Positions 62,198 to 64,000 of a stretch of DNA of 64,000 nucleotides are shown here, piece after piece (within the stretch, counting starts at the first letter, position 1; the number at the start of each line of letters is the position of its first letter). The DNA lies in NCBI RefSeq assembly GCF_000725625.1, contig NZ_KL647083.1, forward strand, positions 124,001-188,000. The letters run 5' to 3'. The notes beneath the pieces are model-generated. The model was not told the origin of the DNA. It saw nothing but the letters and a program-made list of their open reading frames with translations, and ran no database searches. Source of the DNA: Streptomyces sp. NRRL F-6676 (GTDB taxonomy: Bacteria > Actinomycetota > Actinomycetes > Streptomycetales > Streptomycetaceae). The position numbers and the translations under genes are program-made.

Positions 62198-64000
<1,803 letters not shown>

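Overview
High-GC actinobacterial chromosome, almost certainly Streptomyces. The evidence is very high G/C at third codon positions, frequent GTG/TTG starts, WhiJ-type XRE/DUF397/ATPase gene sets, DUF574 methyltransferases, CBM2-linked GH6 and GH48 cellulases with CebR-type operators, and a dispersed intergenic repeat built on GGGGCGCGGGGAACTGCGCG. About 45 protein genes, one tRNA and several gene remnants are supported. There is no integrase, transposase, CRISPR array or large biosynthetic cluster.

Layout. (1) 1-6.8 kb is a defence-type block: mcrB-mcrC and a RelE-like/UvrD helicase fusion read as one operon, facing a convergent HTH-N6-adenine methyltransferase. (2) 7-21.9 kb is accessory. 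A DUF574 methyltransferase and an ECF41-type sigma factor lead into gene debris: a DinB tail, a frameshifted pglZ remnant of a BREX/Pgl phage-defence locus, a DUF6193 gene, an XRE/DUF397/ATPase trio and a TetR tail. Intact DinB, SRPBCC, TetR and DUF574 genes lie in the same order at 18.9-21.9 kb, so the debris looks like an older duplicate that was split by an insertion. An L-glutamate-oxidase-like flavoenzyme and a CASTOR/POLLUX-type channel lie between the two copies. (3) 22-28.2 kb holds a secreted S1 protease with a LacI-type palindrome upstream, then an AsnC regulator divergent from an M20 amidohydrolase - MFS transporter - cyclase-family operon. (4) 28.4-33 kb holds two transporters, an N-formylglutamate amidohydrolase, an orphan LysR and tRNA-Leu(GAG). 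(5) 33.2-40.7 kb is a sugar (probably polyol or inositol-like) operon: ABC ATPase, permease and binding protein, a Gfo/Idh dehydrogenase and a xylose-isomerase-like epimerase, with a ROK regulator upstream. (6) 40.9-46.7 kb holds a GntR regulator, a FabH-like synthase, an OFA transporter with a 43-residue small subunit, and an SDR divergent from an MmyB-like regulator around a perfect palindrome. (7) 46.7-52.9 kb holds fdhD, a LysR/SLC10-type transporter pair, an acyl-CoA synthetase and an aldo-keto reductase. (8) 53-58.8 kb is a cellulase divergon with CebR boxes: GH6 downstream of a GH5 gene that has lost its catalytic core, and GH48 the other way. (9) 58.9-64 kb holds a membrane protein, an XRE regulator, a pterin dehydratase, a methyltransferase and a stand-alone dnaK paralogue cut by the window edge.

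Most blocks are simple regulator-plus-target pairs whose operators can be seen as palindromes in the intergenic DNA. The least ordinary parts are the McrBC/helicase/methyltransferase block, the split duplicate with the pglZ remnant, the repeat-extended SDR, and the core-deleted GH5 gene kept at the head of a cellulase operon.
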